Numbered from the stretch's first letter, positions 16,576 through 24,166 are shown. The stretch is DNA of 44,321 bases from Syntrophaceae bacterium UBA2210 (GCA_002327865.1 DCUQ01000033.1:875-45195), one strand, 5' to 3'. Translations and numbers: made by a program. The notes: a model not told the origin generated them from the letters alone.

Positions 16576-18570
16576 CTACTGATGTTTTTTCTGCAATATC
16601 CTGACCTTGATGCGCGGTATCTTGCGGGCAGCTTCGTTCGAATCGGGATTCAACTCATACGCAGTCGTATATTCCCTTAGAGCCTCTTCGTACATCTCTT
16701 TTTTCTCGTAAGCTTCCCCCAGCCGGCAGTGCACGATATCGTCTTCGTTGTCATAACGGATGGAAGCCTTATAGTTTGCTATCGCCTTGTCCGTATCTCC
16801 GCTGAGATTGTAGGCGTAACCTATACCTGAATATAATCCGGCCTCACGCGGATCGATTTTGATCATCTTTTGATAGGCACGTATGGCTTTATCATACTGC
16901 TTCCCTTCCATATAATAATTCGCCAGTATGGTCAGCACCTCCATGGTCGGTTTGCTCGAAGCAAACGCTTCATACTCGGCGATTGCCTTCTTTTTCTTGC
17001 CTATCCTGTCATACGCGAAGGCAAGATTGTAGTGAATAAATTCACTCTTCGATCCATATTCCAGGGCCTTTTCGTAACTGTCGGCAGAACTTTTGTATTT
17101 CTTCAGTTCACCATACGCGAACCCGGCCTTTTCGTACAAAGACGCGTCTTTTGATCCTGATTTTATGAACTTTTCATACATTATCAACGCGTTATCATAA
17201 TCTTTCTTCGAAAGATAATAATCGGCAAGACGCAAACCGGCATCGGCATCACCGGGTTTGAGTTCCATAACCTTTCGATATTCCTCGGCGGCTTTGTCGT
17301 ACATTTTTCCCTTGTCGTATGCCACGGCAAGATTGAAATGAATGACCGGGTCCTTCGGCATGAGAGAGATAGCTTTCTGATAGTTGGCTATCTCTTTTTC
17401 CAGCATGTCTTTGTTCCCGTACGCGAGCCCTATATTGGCATACGCAGTGGCATTCCGGGGCTGTTTTTTTATAAGATCTCTATACAATTCTATCGCATCG
17501 TCATATCTGCCTGTTCTCAGATAGGCATCCGAGAGAACGGCAATAACGTTTGCATCACCGGGCATCTTTTTCATGACTTGCTCGTACTCGGCGATAGCTT
17601 CTTTGTCCCTTCCCAGCCTTTCATACGCTTCGGCCAGGTTATATCGAACGGTGGTACTGTCGGGGTTGAACTTCAGTGAAGCCTTAAAGTTGGCGGCAGC
17701 CCGATGCCAGTTTCCAAGTCTCGCGTAGCAGTAAGCGATATTTGCGTAAGCTACATCGTCTTTGGGATTGATTTTGATGATCTCCCTGTGAATTGTTATA
17801 GCTTTCTCATACTGTTTCTTGCTCATATATATTTTTGAAAGCTCGACAAGGGAAATCAGATCATCGGGTTTCTGTCTTAAAACCCTTCTGTATTCCATAA
17901 TCCCTTTATTGATCATGCCGTCTTTTACATACAGGTTTGCCAGCATCTTGCGTGCGTTTATGTCATCCTTTTTCATGCTTACAGCACGTTCGAGATACTC
18001 TATCCTGGATTTATCGGTTTGAGATCCCTTGGCAAACCTCAGCCAGTCCTGAGGCGTGATTATTACATCTATCGGAATGGATGTAATAACATTACCTCGA
18101 TACAACACATTGATTCCAAAAGTCTCTTTGTCATTACCTATCTTCCGGTCGACCAGTTCGATGCCATTTAAAAGAACCTCCAGGTCGTTCGAGGTTCCTG
18201 TTCCTTCGATATCGACCGTGATACCCCGATTGAGGAAAGAATTTGTTTCCACCCTCCTTATTACAAATTCATCACGGTACGAAATTTCGAACCGGTCTCC
18301 TTCCGTCAGGATATAGTCTTTGCCGTTCTTTTCAATATTGATGGAGTAGGTTCGAGGAGTTTCTCCGGCAACAGAGACAAGAATGGTGTCCTTTATCCTC
18401 GATAACCGGGAGGAAGCTTCCGTATTGATTACAAACAAACTGACCGCGATGCCGATGATAAAGGATACCAGCACGATAAGCACTACCACCCAGAAGGCAG
18501 AACCGATTCCCCCGGCCCCGGGTTCTCTCGTTTTTTTCTTCTTTTCTATTGAACCGCGATAATAGTCCAT
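16576..18570 (-). CDS. Membrane-anchored tetratricopeptide repeat protein
   Basis: The 664-residue protein has a short basic N-terminus and one transmembrane segment (about residues 25-48). A beta-rich segment follows (about residues 60-175, with IPIDVIITPQDW). From about residue 185 to 650 there is a long run of about 13 or 14 TPR units, repeatedly showing A...YE...AI..Y...L...P.d. TPR arrays are protein-binding scaffolds, and here the array faces the periplasm. The ATG lies three bases after the xerD stop (TAG), with GAGG six bases upstream; a GTG one codon earlier overlaps that stop. No partner can be named. Its place between xerD and kdsA suggests co-transcription with the envelope genes. 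Confidence 0.88.
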   Translation of the reverse strand: MDYYRGSIEKKKKTREPGAGGIGSAFWVVVLIVLVSFIIGIAVSLFVINTEASSRLSRIKDTILVSVAGETPRTYSINIEKNGKDYILTEGDRFEISYRDEFVIRRVETNSFLNRGITVDIEGTGTSNDLEVLLNGIELVDRKIGNDKETFGINVLYRGNVITSIPIDVIITPQDWLRFAKGSQTDKSRIEYLERAVSMKKDDINARKMLANLYVKDGMINKGIMEYRRVLRQKPDDLISLVELSKIYMSKKQYEKAITIHREIIKINPKDDVAYANIAYCYARLGNWHRAAANFKASLKFNPDSTTVRYNLAEAYERLGRDKEAIAEYEQVMKKMPGDANVIAVLSDAYLRTGRYDDAIELYRDLIKKQPRNATAYANIGLAYGNKDMLEKEIANYQKAISLMPKDPVIHFNLAVAYDKGKMYDKAAEEYRKVMELKPGDADAGLRLADYYLSKKDYDNALIMYEKFIKSGSKDASLYEKAGFAYGELKKYKSSADSYEKALEYGSKSEFIHYNLAFAYDRIGKKKKAIAEYEAFASSKPTMEVLTILANYYMEGKQYDKAIRAYQKMIKIDPREAGLYSGIGYAYNLSGDTDKAIANYKASIRYDNEDDIVHCRLGEAYEKKEMYEEALREYTTAYELNPDSNEAARKIPRIKVRILQKKHQ

Positions 18571-18572
18571 CA

Positions 18573-19460
18573 CTATCCTCTAGGGTGATATTTCCGGTGG
18601 ATCTCCTTCAACCTCTCACGTGTTACATGTGTGTAGATCTGCGTAGTGGATATATCGGCATGACCGAGCATCACTTGTACGGAACGCAAATCAGCCCCTC
18701 CCTCCAGAAGATGTGTCGCAAAAGAATGTCTGAACGTATGGGGATACACTTTTTTCCGCAATCCGGCCTTTCTAACATATTTTTTGATAATCTTCCAGAA
18801 CCCCTGACGTGTCAGGCCTGTTCCGGATCTGTTCAGAAAGATGGTATTTACAGGTCCATCTTTAGATAATTTCGGTCTCGAGTATTCGATATACCGGTTA
18901 AGACAGGAAAAAGCCTCTCTTCCTATCGGAACGATTCTTTCCTTGTTCCCCTTCCCCACTACAATGAGATAACTCGCCTGCCAGTTTACATTGCTCATGT
19001 TCAGAGAGACCACCTCTGAAACGCGGATTCCGGTCGCATACAGAAGTTCGAGCATGGCGGTATCCCTGACAGCGAGCGGCGTCTTCGTGCCCGGCTGTTT
19101 CAGGAGAAGATTCATCTCTTCCCGGCTCAGTGTGTCGGGAAGATGCATCCACACCTTGGCCAATTCTATGTTGGCCAAAGGATTTTCATCAATAATTTTC
19201 TCGGTCAGTAGATACCGGTAAAACCCTCTGACAGCCGCAAGCGACCGGTTAATGGAACTGGCTATCAGTCCGCCGGCCTTCAGGTCTCCGAGAAACGAGA
19301 TGACGTCGTCTGAAGAGGCATCTCTGATATGCGTAATCCCCCTTTGCTCCAGAAACGCCACATACCTGATCAGGTCCCTGCCGTACGCCTCCAGCGTATT
19401 CAGCGAAACGCCTTTTTCAACCGCTAGAAAATTAAGATATATATCGACATGATGATACAT
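18573..19460 (-). CDS. xerD: Site-specific tyrosine recombinase (XerD-type)
   Basis: The 295-residue recombinase has an N-terminal SAM-like core-binding domain (about residues 3-85) and a catalytic domain with the full set of active-site residues: Arg146 (GIRVSE), Lys170/173 (GKGNKE), His241 and Arg244 (HTFRHSFATHLL), His267 (LGHADI) and nucleophile Tyr276 (QIYTHV). It would resolve chromosome dimers at dif with a partner Xer. No phage or integron genes adjoin it, and its place heading a housekeeping block supports the Xer role. XerC cannot be fully excluded from sequence alone. Confidence 0.93.
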   Translation of the reverse strand: MYHHVDIYLNFLAVEKGVSLNTLEAYGRDLIRYVAFLEQRGITHIRDASSDDVISFLGDLKAGGLIASSINRSLAAVRGFYRYLLTEKIIDENPLANIELAKVWMHLPDTLSREEMNLLLKQPGTKTPLAVRDTAMLELLYATGIRVSEVVSLNMSNVNWQASYLIVVGKGNKERIVPIGREAFSCLNRYIEYSRPKLSKDGPVNTIFLNRSGTGLTRQGFWKIIKKYVRKAGLRKKVYPHTFRHSFATHLLEGGADLRSVQVMLGHADISTTQIYTHVTRERLKEIHRKYHPRG

Positions 19461-19494
19461 TTATTCCATCCCGTAGGTACCTCCGAAAGTCTAA

Positions 19495-19983
19495 AAGATA
19501 CCTTACAGGATTGCAAGCATCATCTTTCGGAAACTGCCCGATGCTACTGCGGAACCGATTAATACCATTACACCCTGGGCAGATGGAACATTACGGTTTC
19601 TTCTTCGTGAAGCAGGCGATCATAACGAAGGCACCGCCCGTAAAGTACTTACGTGTGATGCTTTCGATTACGGCCGACGAATTGGAATTTCTCTCTCAGA
19701 ATTTCAAAAGGATTTTTCCCGTGAAGCCCTCTGAGGGGTTGCGGAAGTTCTCCCGTTCAGCCTGTCTTCCGTTTAAATCTACATACGTTGTACAAGCGAG
19801 GAACTGATAGCGTTCCCGCTCATCGGTACCATGTGATCGCTCGACCTTACCGTTAAGGTCGAGGATGCGTGGTTTAATTTAGACATGTCGAATGCCCTTA
19901 TCTTCGAAATGCCGGTAAAACCGGGTTTGGAGCTTATGAACGTTGTCTTTGCGCACGGTATGGGTTCGAAGTCTAAGTATTGA
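19495..19983 (+). pseudogene. Possible decayed coding region with three internal stops
   Basis: The 716 bases between xerD and the secreted repeat protein hold no intact gene that I recognise. One frame reads protein-like across about 163 codons but is broken by TGA at 19732, TAA at 19774 and TGA at 19834. Its first piece contains TITPWADGTLRFLLREAG and ARKVLTCDAFDYGRRIG, and its last piece contains ALIFEMPVKPGLELMNVVF before a final TGA. The amphipathic pattern of the last piece looks coded. I do not recognise the family, and overlapping frames are also open for 75 to 98 codons, so the call is tentative. Confidence 0.25.
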
Positions 19984-20176
19984 TATCCATACTCGATTAA
20001 TCCCACAACTACCTGCTCACCATCAGCAATAATTCAGTTATTTTCAAGCATTGCTATTCCTCCAAAAATCGTTACTTATAGTACATTCTCTTTATCAGGA
20101 AAGGTTCAGGCTTAATTTTGAAAATGGACCAGTTTCCGGGAGGAGATTACTCACAAAATAAAAAGGAGGTAAAAGG

Positions 20177-20581
20177 ATGAAAAAATCGATCAAGGTTGTA
20201 CTGGTAACAGCGTTTGTATTTTTCTCTGTTGTATTGCTTCCCAACTCACAGGTGTGGGCGGAAATATCCCCGCTTACGGAAAATTTATTTGAGGACATAT
20301 GTCCTCAAATAAACGACAACGGGTATGTCGTATGGGTTGGATTTGACGGCGAGGATAACGAGATCTTTTTACACGACGGCACAACCGCCACGCAGCTTAC
20401 AAACAATTCATATGAAGACACACTGCCTCAGATAAACGCGGGCGGGTATGTCGTATGGGTTGGATTTGACGGCGAGGATAACGAGATCTTTTTATATACA
20501 CCCGATGCCGAAGATGATGATAGTGGTGCCAGTGGTGGTGGTAGTGGATGTTTCATCTCAACGGTCTCCATATTTAAATAG
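20177..20581 (+). CDS. Secreted two-repeat beta-propeller-type protein with a remnant CFI-box C-terminus
   Basis: The 134-residue protein has a clear signal peptide (about residues 1-28, ending VWA). Two copies follow of a 41-residue unit with PQIN..GYVVWVGFDGEDNEIFL at its core, of the TolB/PD40-like kind that normally comes in sets of six or more to close a propeller. The C-terminus is a Gly/Ser linker leading to GCFISTVS, which resembles the beginning of the CFI-box-CTERM tail common in Desulfobacterota secreted proteins but stops after only a few residues. AAGGAGG precedes the ATG. A strong terminator follows, so it is a single-gene unit. It looks like a shrunken relative of a larger protein. 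Confidence 0.75.
   Translation: MKKSIKVVLVTAFVFFSVVLLPNSQVWAEISPLTENLFEDICPQINDNGYVVWVGFDGEDNEIFLHDGTTATQLTNNSYEDTLPQINAGGYVVWVGFDGEDNEIFLYTPDAEDDDSGASGGGSGCFISTVSIFK
20321..20494 (+). repeat. Perfect 51-bp direct repeat within the propeller gene
   Basis: Bases 20321-20371 and 20444-20494 are identical over 51 bases, 123 bases apart (41 codons, one protein repeat). The flanking codons of the two units differ. Identity at synonymous positions points to recent duplication, conversion or collapse of a longer array. Confidence 0.95.
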
Positions 20582-20606
20582 ATAGAATAGATAGAATAAA
20601 CTTTAA

Positions 20607-20644
20607 AGAGGCAGAGTCGTTAACCCGGCTTTGCCTCTCTTTTA
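20607..20644 (+). terminator. Rho-independent terminator of the propeller gene
   Basis: The arms AGAGGCA and TGCCTCT enclose a second short stem (AGTCG with CGGCT) and are followed by CTTTTATT. The stem starts 26 bases after the stop codon. Confidence 0.85.
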
Positions 20645-20684
20645 TTCCGGAACGGTTGAAAATTCGACCCTCACCCCAAAATAA

Positions 20685-20699
20685 CCCGATTTTTTCGGG
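20685..20699 (-). terminator. Weak terminator downstream of the UPF0316 gene
   Basis: CCCGA and TCGGG pair around an A-rich loop in the leftward transcript, followed by TTATTTT. It lies about 20 bases past the stop of the UPF0316 gene. The stem is only five base pairs. Confidence 0.45.
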
Positions 20700-20718
20700 C
20701 ATCATCCACAATGAACAT

Positions 20719-21420
20719 TTACGCCTTTATCTTAAGGTGGTTGTCGTACTGAAAGCTTCTGACTTTGCCGAAAGCCCTGTGGCCGGGGCTCAGGACCTGC
20801 GCAAAGGAACGGATAAACGAGCTAAAATTGCCATGCTCACGCATCACGGGAAAGGGTGCCGTACTCGCAAATTTAATTTCCTCGACGGTATAGACAGCCC
20901 TGGGATTAAACTTCTTTATTATCTCGACAACGGCTTTATATTCCTTCCGCCTGATAATCGTAAATATTACATCGACAGGTCCGTAAGCGCCGTCGCCCTT
21001 TATATCGGTAACACCATAACCGGCAGCTTTTAGAAATTCTACCAGATCGCCCGCCTTTTTCTTGGTAATGATCCTCAGCATTATGGTTCCCAGCGATAAC
21101 TTTTCTTCAACGTAAATCCCCACATAATTACCTGCAGCGTAACCCGTTGCATACGCGACATAATTAGCGATATTTGTCAGGTTCTGCATTATCTGCCCGA
21201 TGGCGAACAACCAGATCAGGATTTCGAAAAAACCGAGAGCGGTAGCCAGCGACTTCATTCCCTTTGAAACGGTTATTATCCGGACAGTTCCGATAGAGAC
21301 ATCACAGATACGGGCCAGACAAATAAGGGCAGGAATTATAAAATAATTAAGAATAACCTGATTTTCAAAAATTTCATTAAACATGATCAGTAATTTAAAC
21401 CTCTTTGTTGTAAACAACAT
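20719..21420 (-). CDS. UPF0316-family membrane protein (DUF5698 + DUF2179)
   Basis: The protein has up to 233 residues. The N-terminal half holds three hydrophobic helices with the family hallmark ICLARICDVSIGTVRIITVSKG and the IWLFAIGQIMQNL segment (DUF5698). The C-terminal half is a soluble ferredoxin-like DUF2179 domain (about residues 125-190, with GYGVTDIKGDGAYGPVDVIFTIIRRKE). A 40-residue tail follows that most relatives lack. DUF2179 has been linked to nucleotide binding in related YitT proteins; the role here is unknown. Either the first ATG (GAAGG four bases upstream, within a hairpin) or one 12 codons later could be the start; the later one fits the family length better but its AGAGG is 15 bases away. 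Confidence 0.85.
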   Translation of the reverse strand: MLFTTKRFKLLIMFNEIFENQVILNYFIIPALICLARICDVSIGTVRIITVSKGMKSLATALGFFEILIWLFAIGQIMQNLTNIANYVAYATGYAAGNYVGIYVEEKLSLGTIMLRIITKKKAGDLVEFLKAAGYGVTDIKGDGAYGPVDVIFTIIRRKEYKAVVEIIKKFNPRAVYTVEEIKFASTAPFPVMREHGNFSSFIRSFAQVLSPGHRAFGKVRSFQYDNHLKIKA

Positions 21421-21424
21421 TCAG

Positions 21425-21447
21425 CCTTCAGTCTTGCCGACTGGAGG
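21425..21447 (-). promoter_or_regulatory. Hairpin covering the ribosome-binding site of the UPF0316 gene
   Basis: CCTCCAGTC and GACTGAAGG pair over nine bases (one G-U) around a GGCAA loop in the leftward transcript, ending four bases before the first ATG. The 3' arm contains the GAAGG that would act as ribosome-binding site. A second perfect dyad, GGACGG-AG-CCGTCC, lies at 21456-21469. This could be a translational control element or simply spacer structure. Confidence 0.35.
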
Positions 21448-21526
21448 CTCGGTCTGGACGGCTCCGTCCTAAACCTTTATCCTCCCGGAAGCGCGGAGAA
21501 CAAATGACGCGTTTTGACATTCGACT

Positions 21527-21844
21527 CTAATCATCCAATATCTCATATGTTTCTACAGCAATCGTCTTGTTACCTTCTTCATCTTTACCTGGGATCCCGG
21601 TAACTTTCACGCCCCTGTCCAAAAGTTCGCGCAATTTTTCTCCTGCAGCATTTTCGGAAACGTAATATAATTCACTGTCCGTTTCTATGGAAACGGCAAC
21701 AACATTATCTTTGTCATCCCAATCCATAGCCACCACCACTCCGGTGATCGTTATCTTATCGGCACAAACCCCGACGGCAGCCGCAAAAATAATAATCACA
21801 CACACAAACAAACAACTTCCTGTAGATACTTTCCTTTTTCCCAT
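21527..21844 (-). CDS. Small exported acidic protein, paralogue of the next gene upstream
   Basis: The 105-residue protein has a signal peptide (about residues 1-28, ending VCA) and one compact domain of about 75 residues beginning ITGVVVAMDWDDKDN and ending KTIAVETYEIL. The alternating hydrophobic pattern and G.V....V.G turns suggest a small beta-barrel of the OB type, and the DWDDKDN loop is acidic enough to bind a cation. The domain aligns end to end with the product of the gene just upstream (21944-22192), which lacks a signal. I do not recognise a named family. No clear ribosome-binding site is visible before the ATG. Confidence 0.75.
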   Translation of the reverse strand: MGKRKVSTGSCLFVCVIIIFAAAVGVCADKITITGVVVAMDWDDKDNVVAVSIETDSELYYVSENAAGEKLRELLDRGVKVTGIPGKDEEGNKTIAVETYEILDD

Positions 21845-21916
21845 CTACCTATTTCTCCGTCCCGTATGTCAGGCTTCTTTTAAAACGCTCAAAATCCGCA
21901 ACATGGGTCTGAACGT

Positions 21917-21935
21917 ATGTTAATATCATTAACAT
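21917..21935. promoter_or_regulatory. Dyad ATGTTAAT-ATC-ATTAACAT between the paralogous genes
   Basis: A perfect 8+3+8 inverted repeat sits 9 bases past one small gene and 73 bases before the start of the other. Its half-sites TGTTAA and TTAACA recur in a dyad at 22396-22411. It may be an operator; no T-tract follows, so it is unlikely to be a terminator. Confidence 0.4.
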
Positions 21936-21943
21936 CATACCCG

Positions 21944-22192
21944 TCATATCAAACTGTATTCGTTGACCTTAATGATAAAGTTATCATATTCATCTTCCCG
22001 GATCATACCACTTACCTCAACTTCCTGCTCGATAAGGTCCAGCAACTCTCTCCCTTTCTTGTTTCCGTCAACACGATACTCTTCCTCGTCAGAGGTTTGT
22101 ATGGCGACACCGATGACATCGTCATCATCATCCCACTCGACCGGGATTACGATTCCGCTGATTGTGTCTTCAATGCCTCGATCTTTGCTCAC
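21944..22192 (-). CDS. Small acidic cytoplasmic protein, paralogue of the exported protein
   Basis: The 82-residue protein contains one domain, ISGIVIPVEWDDDDD through FIIKVNEYSL, that aligns along its full length with the exported protein encoded at 21527-21844 (conserved WDD..D acidic loop, GRELLDLIEQEVEVSG helix-strand). It has no signal peptide, so the pair would sit on opposite sides of the membrane. The start is a GTG with AAGGAGGT six bases upstream, a very strong site; longer in-frame starts lack one. A good sigma-54 promoter match lies about 75 bases upstream, next to the gene for a sigma-54 activator. Function is unknown. Confidence 0.78.
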   Translation of the reverse strand: MSKDRGIEDTISGIVIPVEWDDDDDVIGVAIQTSDEEEYRVDGNKKGRELLDLIEQEVEVSGMIREDEYDNFIIKVNEYSLI

Positions 22193-22266
22193 AATTACAC
22201 CTCCTTGTTCATTACTTATCTGCACTGCGCACCGGACCGATTCCGCCCGATGACGCCAGTGTAGAA

Positions 22267-22282
22267 AGCATTAAATATGCCA
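22267..22282 (-). promoter_or_regulatory. Candidate sigma-54 (-24/-12) promoter
   Basis: In the leftward direction the sequence TGGCATATTTAATGCT matches the -24 element (TGGCA) and the -12 element (TGC) with the required 10 bases between GG and GC. Transcription would start near 22256, about 64 bases before the GTG of the 82-residue gene. It deviates from consensus at the base after TGGCA and at the first T of TTGC. Confidence 0.5.
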
Positions 22283-22325
22283 TACATTTAACCTACTGAT
22301 ATTTATAGATATAGCGTTAAAGGCC

Positions 22326-22411
22326 ATCCGATTACCGGAATTCCAGGTTCTGATAATCGGATAAAGATATCAGGCCTCTTCCGGTTGAGAAAAGGTGTTA
22401 AACGGTTAACA
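22326..22411. promoter_or_regulatory. Two inverted repeats upstream of the sigma-54 promoter
   Basis: ATCCGATTA (22326-22334) pairs with TAATCGGAT (22354-22362), a perfect 9-base dyad. TGTTAA-ACGG-TTAACA at 22396-22411 is a perfect 6+4+6 dyad. The latter is about 140 to 155 bases before the predicted transcript start, the distance at which sigma-54 activators usually bind. The half-site is shared with 21917-21935. Confidence 0.4.
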
Positions 22412-22442
22412 TCTTTAAATCGTTGATGAATAAGAAAAAAAG

Positions 22443-22486
22443 GAACTTTATATTCCGATTATTTACCTGGCAGGAATATAAAGTTC
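22443..22486 (-). terminator. Rho-independent terminator of the sigma-54 activator gene
   Basis: Perfect 14-base arms GAACTTTATATTCC and GGAATATAAAGTTC enclose 16 bases. In the leftward transcript they are followed by a C and a run of seven T. The stem begins about 10 bases after the activator's stop codon. Confidence 0.88.
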
Positions 22487-22496
22487 TGATGCGTTA

Positions 22497-23918
22497 TCAG
22501 GAAGAAGAGAGTTTGAAATCTTCTTTTTTGATACCGTACCTGGTCAACAACTTGTGTAATTGACGGGTACTGATTCCGGCTGTATCCGCCGATTTCCGGA
22601 TGTGTCCCTTGTGTACGGCTAGAAGCCGCTTTAAATAGTTTCTTTCCGCGACTTCGATATTCTTGCGTCTCGCGTCGGACAGGCTTGGTAATGAAGTCGA
22701 TGAACGCGTGGGATGTGAAAAATCTGATAAGAACAGCTCGGACGGAAAACTTTCGGGACCGAGCACTGAAGAATTTTCAAGGATATAAGCGCGTTCCATG
22801 AGGTTTTCCAGTTCGCGAATGTTACCCGGCCAAGAGTATCGGGCAAAAGCCTCCAGAACGTACGGATGGATACTGTTGATTTCCTTCGAATAGGTCTCGT
22901 TCAGGTTTCTCAGGAAAACGCCCGCGAGTTGAGGGATGTCTTCGGTTCTTTCTCTAAGGGGTGGAATATCGACGGGAAAAACATTTAATCGATAATAAAG
23001 ATCTTTCCTGAAGGTACCGTTCGCTACCAGTTGTTTTAAATTGATATTTGTTGCAGCGATAATTCGCACGTCCGATTTTATGTTTGCTTCTCCTCCAACC
23101 CGCTGAAAGGTCCTATCCTGCAATACTTCCAGAAACTTGATCTGTGCGGAGGGTGTCATCGTGCCTATCTCGTCGAGAAAGAGCGTACCGCCTTGAGCTA
23201 TTTCAAACTTCCCCAGCTTTCTCCGGTCGGCGCCCGTGAAAGCGCCTTTTTCGTGACCGAACAGTTCACTTTCCAGAAGAGTATCGGGGATTGCCCCGCA
23301 GTGTACCGTAATGAACTGGTCTCTTCCACGGTTACTGTGGCGATGAATGAGTTTTGCCAGTAACCCTTTCCCGGTACCTGTTTCGCCGGTCAGGAGAACC
23401 GTTGTCTTTGTGGGCGAAACCGAGCGAATCCTTTCGAAAACCTTTCTCATCTCCGGGCTCTCCGTACTGACTACTTCGATCGAATCTATCTGCCAGAATT
23501 TATCCCGGAGATAATCCAACTCCGATTGCATTATCGTCGATTCATATATACTTTCGGTCACAAATTTCAGTTCATCCTTGTCGACAGGATATGTAATATA
23601 GTTACTTGCCCCGGCTTTAACGGCCATAACGGCTTCCCTGATTTTTTCCTGCGACGACATGACGATTATTTCGGCGTTAGGGAACATATGCCAGAACGGC
23701 TGAAAAGAGTCTTTATAACTGACCCGTTCACCGGCAGGTGGCGATTCGGGTTGAAGAAGCTCTATATCGATAAAGAGAAACTCATAACGTTTCTTTCTGA
23801 AGAGATTCAGACACGATTTATAACTGGTCGCGATATCGATTTTATATTCCGACCCGAAGCATGCATTGATCGGTTCGTAAACAACCGTGTTTTTCGAAGC
23901 GACAAGAAGCGCTTTCAT
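22497..23918 (-). CDS. Sigma-54-dependent transcriptional activator with a degenerate receiver domain
   Basis: The 473-residue protein has NtrC-type architecture: receiver-like domain (about residues 1-125), AAA+ domain (about residues 150-390) and a Fis-type helix-turn-helix (about residues 425-465). The AAA+ part is complete, with Walker A GETGTGKG (178-185), GAFTGA (225-230) that touches sigma-54, and Walker B FLDE (247-250). In the receiver the phospho-acceptor-position Asp51 is present. The acidic pair near residues 8-10 is replaced (ASKN), and the conserved lysine before proline is tyrosine (YITYP, Tyr110). Control may therefore not be by ordinary phosphorylation. No histidine kinase gene adjoins it. 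Its likely target is the neighbouring small-protein gene. Confidence 0.93.
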   Translation of the reverse strand: MKALLVASKNTVVYEPINACFGSEYKIDIATSYKSCLNLFRKKRYEFLFIDIELLQPESPPAGERVSYKDSFQPFWHMFPNAEIIVMSSQEKIREAVMAVKAGASNYITYPVDKDELKFVTESIYESTIMQSELDYLRDKFWQIDSIEVVSTESPEMRKVFERIRSVSPTKTTVLLTGETGTGKGLLAKLIHRHSNRGRDQFITVHCGAIPDTLLESELFGHEKGAFTGADRRKLGKFEIAQGGTLFLDEIGTMTPSAQIKFLEVLQDRTFQRVGGEANIKSDVRIIAATNINLKQLVANGTFRKDLYYRLNVFPVDIPPLRERTEDIPQLAGVFLRNLNETYSKEINSIHPYVLEAFARYSWPGNIRELENLMERAYILENSSVLGPESFPSELFLSDFSHPTRSSTSLPSLSDARRKNIEVAERNYLKRLLAVHKGHIRKSADTAGISTRQLHKLLTRYGIKKEDFKLSSS

Positions 23919-24160
23919 CTGGCTTTTTCCTTAATATATCTATAAACTGTCGAAACATTCAGCTCGGACAGCGTGCCGCGATCGGTTCCCGACATCCTTA
24001 ACAGATGCATATTCGCGTCGAATCCGTTGTAAAGAAGTGTAGCAATCCTTATGCATATTGTAAAGCGGCGAAAAATATGACATGTCCGAATTGAACACGG
24101 CGGCTTATTACTCACGCCGTCCGGCTCAGACAGTTGTGTTCTGTCGAAATATCTAATACT

Positions 24161-24166
24161 TATAAT
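24161..24166 (+). promoter_or_regulatory. -10 element for the HAD hydrolase gene
   Basis: A perfect TATAAT lies 29 bases before the chosen ATG, with only a weak -35 match. Transcription from here would begin near 24172, after the upstream GTG at 24168, which supports the later ATG start. Confidence 0.45.

Noticed and set aside
18573..19460. Tyrosine recombinase as a phage or integron integrase
   Set aside because: Length, motif set and the housekeeping neighbours fit Xer; there is no att site, tRNA or phage gene nearby.
19511..19807. A 98-codon open frame overlapping the decayed region
   Set aside because: Its translation looks less protein-like than the neighbouring frame and has no convincing ribosome-binding site.
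23947..24152. Repeated CTGTCGAAA(C/T)AT and ATGCATATT in the activator/HAD divergent spacer
   Set aside because: These are short direct repeats with no dyad symmetry and no consistent placement relative to a promoter, so chance is plausible.
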